Assembly (NCBI RefSeq): GCF_905475345.1
Contig: NC_066592.1
Location: 6,379,501-6,443,500, forward strand
DNA from: Vespula vulgaris
Lineage: Eukaryota > Arthropoda > Insecta > Hymenoptera > Vespidae
Length of the DNA: 64,000 nucleotides
Direction: 5' to 3'
Under the pieces are notes generated by a model. The model had not been told where the DNA came from. It did no database searches and saw nothing but the letters and a program-made list of their open reading frames with translations. Every line of letters begins with the position of its first letter. Within the stretch, counting starts at the first letter, position 1. The position numbers and the translations under genes are program-made. Of this stretch, positions 62,642 through 64,000 are shown one piece after another.

Positions 62642-63352
62642 CTAAAAATAGTATTAAATCTTATTAAAAATAATTACAATTATTTGTAAAATAAATTAAT
62701 GATTAATTGGTGTAATAAAGCTTTACTAATAGCAGTTTCCAATGTTTTTTTCACACATTATTGCACTATTTTATATTATAACACAGCACGAAAATTGACT
62801 GCTACACAAATTTACTTCCAACAAATGTTTTATTATTAGAAGTATGTTATTATGTTTATTATTAGTAGTATAATACAAAATAAGTTAAGAAACGCAATCA
62901 AAAATACTTTATATATATTATAAACTCAATGCTTCCACAAAATATATTTATGAAGAAAATGTTTATCTAGAGGATTAGTACTTACAAGTTAAACGTAGTA
63001 AATAGACAAGCATTTGACTGACATGAGCCTTAATATAAGTTATTGGCACAAAGAAGCTACAGAGCGTGCAAAACGCATGATATTACATTACACAGTTCTG
63101 CTGCATGAACATACATAAAGCTTGAAGCTATTCTTACTCTACATACTTGGATTACAACTCTATGATCTAGTGGATGGATGAGAGAAATACTTCCTGTCAT
63201 AAGATTTGTTAGTTTTCAAAGTAATAATTGTGCTTAAAAAGATTGTTGTTATTAAAAACATAACAATAATTCTATAAAAGATATAACAGAATTTGATAAA
63301 TATTGGTGACATTTTTACATCCACACACTATATCATATATGTCAAAACTTAC
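62642..63352. other. probable first intron / 5' region of AGL
   Basis: Non-coding AT-rich DNA between the AGL exon with ATG 62626 (acceptor at 62642) and the candidate upstream exon. Confidence 0.5.
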
Positions 63353-63475
63353 ACAAGACAAGAGAAACCTCAAATAGCGGCATTTACATAGACGTTGTAA
63401 AAAGCTCTTAAATTTCCTTATAAGCATTTGTACTGCATTTCCAAAAAAATGCTTTATTGCAAGCATTGAATCCAT
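63353..63475 (-). CDS. candidate alternative first coding exon of AGL (41 codons)
   Basis: ATG at 63475 opens a frame MDSMLAIKHFFGNAVQMLIR... ending LRFLLSC just before a strong donor GTAAGT (63352-63347). Joined to the next AGL exon (acceptor before 62641) it continues in frame as AIDKN-MTERG, adding 46 residues to the enzyme. The added piece is hydrophobic and basic, unlike the usual AGL N terminus. It may be 5' UTR with a fortuitous frame. Confidence 0.35.
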
Positions 63476-63885
63476 TGTTAAAAATAAATAGATTATTTAA
63501 GTTATAACTATAGCTTTACATAAGATCTGTACATAAATGAGTCTTTATTAATCAGCTGCAATGTTGTTTTTACTATGCTTTAGAACAGTGGAGGATGACA
63601 CATTGTATTACCTATAACAAATATGTTGTAGTAATCATCCGTAATATATATTTATATACATAATATCTGTAATTCAAAGAAAAGACTTGCAACATCAGAA
63701 AGAATATACAACAAAATTGATAAATAGTAAACATTTTATTTACATGTTTACTTCTTATAAAATTAAAGATAAGAAACATAAGAAGTATATAGCAGTAAAT
63801 TAATAAGTATAATAAATATAATACTGATAAACATTGTTAATTAATTGTAATAACAATGCTTAAATATAATTACATTATAAAATTA

Positions 63886-63942
<57 letters not shown>

Positions 63943-64000
63943 ATTATATGAGATATATATAAAAGAAATAATTGTATATATAATATTTACTTTTTAATAT
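63476..64000. other. AT-rich end of window with TA microsatellite
   Basis: No coding sequence recognised. About 24 TA units at 63889-63936. Confidence 0.6.

Noticed and set aside
1..64000. CRISPR arrays, prophage, integrases or bacterial-type operons
   Set aside because: No spaced direct repeats or prokaryotic genes; spliced insect genes throughout.

Overview
The window is eukaryotic nuclear DNA from an insect, most probably a hymenopteran. The background is AT-rich, introns are short (often 70-200 bp) with GT-AG borders, Dscam has insect exon layout, and a full Roco-type DAPK is present, a gene to my knowledge absent from Drosophila. A CpG-rich island lies at about 32-35 kb. Order and species cannot be fixed from sequence alone. 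All exon borders below were read by eye from reading frame and splice sites; for every complete gene except the tropomyosins (whose exon lengths were checked individually) the summed exon length is a multiple of three.

Layout. 0-4.7 kb (+): 3' end of a Dscam2-like cell-adhesion gene whose last intron holds a possible TTAA-flanked inverted-repeat element with two strong hairpins. 8-11.5 kb (-): two tandem Tm2-type tropomyosins, each 284 aa, with matching exon lengths. 11.9-12.1 kb (-): a possible small ORF. 14.6-21.7 kb (-): a DAPK (kinase, ankyrin, Roc-COR, death domain) with a small two-exon gene nested in one intron. 23.0-25.2 kb (-): CCT3. 26.1-27.4 kb (+): TMEM59. 29.4-31.7 kb (-): a chromatin protein with winged helix, tandem PHD fingers and SAM domain. 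31.7-35.5 kb: GC-rich promoter-like DNA. 35.5-39.5 kb (-): a large disordered protein I do not recognise. 40.0-40.8 kb (+): POLE4. 42.9-45.8 kb (-): DNAJC14. 47.4-49.5 kb (+): Bora. 50.7-50.9 kb (+): BBIP1, followed after 77 bp by LMBRD2 (to 53.9 kb). 54.5-55.9 kb (-): an unknown tail-anchored protein. 55.9-63.5 kb (-): AGL, the glycogen debranching enzyme.

There are no operons in the bacterial sense. Three divergent pairs may share promoters: CCT3/TMEM59, the 39 kb gene/POLE4, and DNAJC14/Bora. Two arrangements look like shared transcripts: BBIP1-LMBRD2, and AGL with the tail-anchored ORF, whose open frame starts right after the AGL stop in the same frame and has no ATG for 122 codons. Most genes are housekeeping: protein folding, replication, mitosis, BBSome, glycogen breakdown. 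The least explained items are the tail-anchored ORF, the nested gene in DAPK, the 1105-aa disordered protein, and the inverted-repeat structures in the Dscam intron. I found no CRISPR array, intact transposase, rRNA or intact tRNA.
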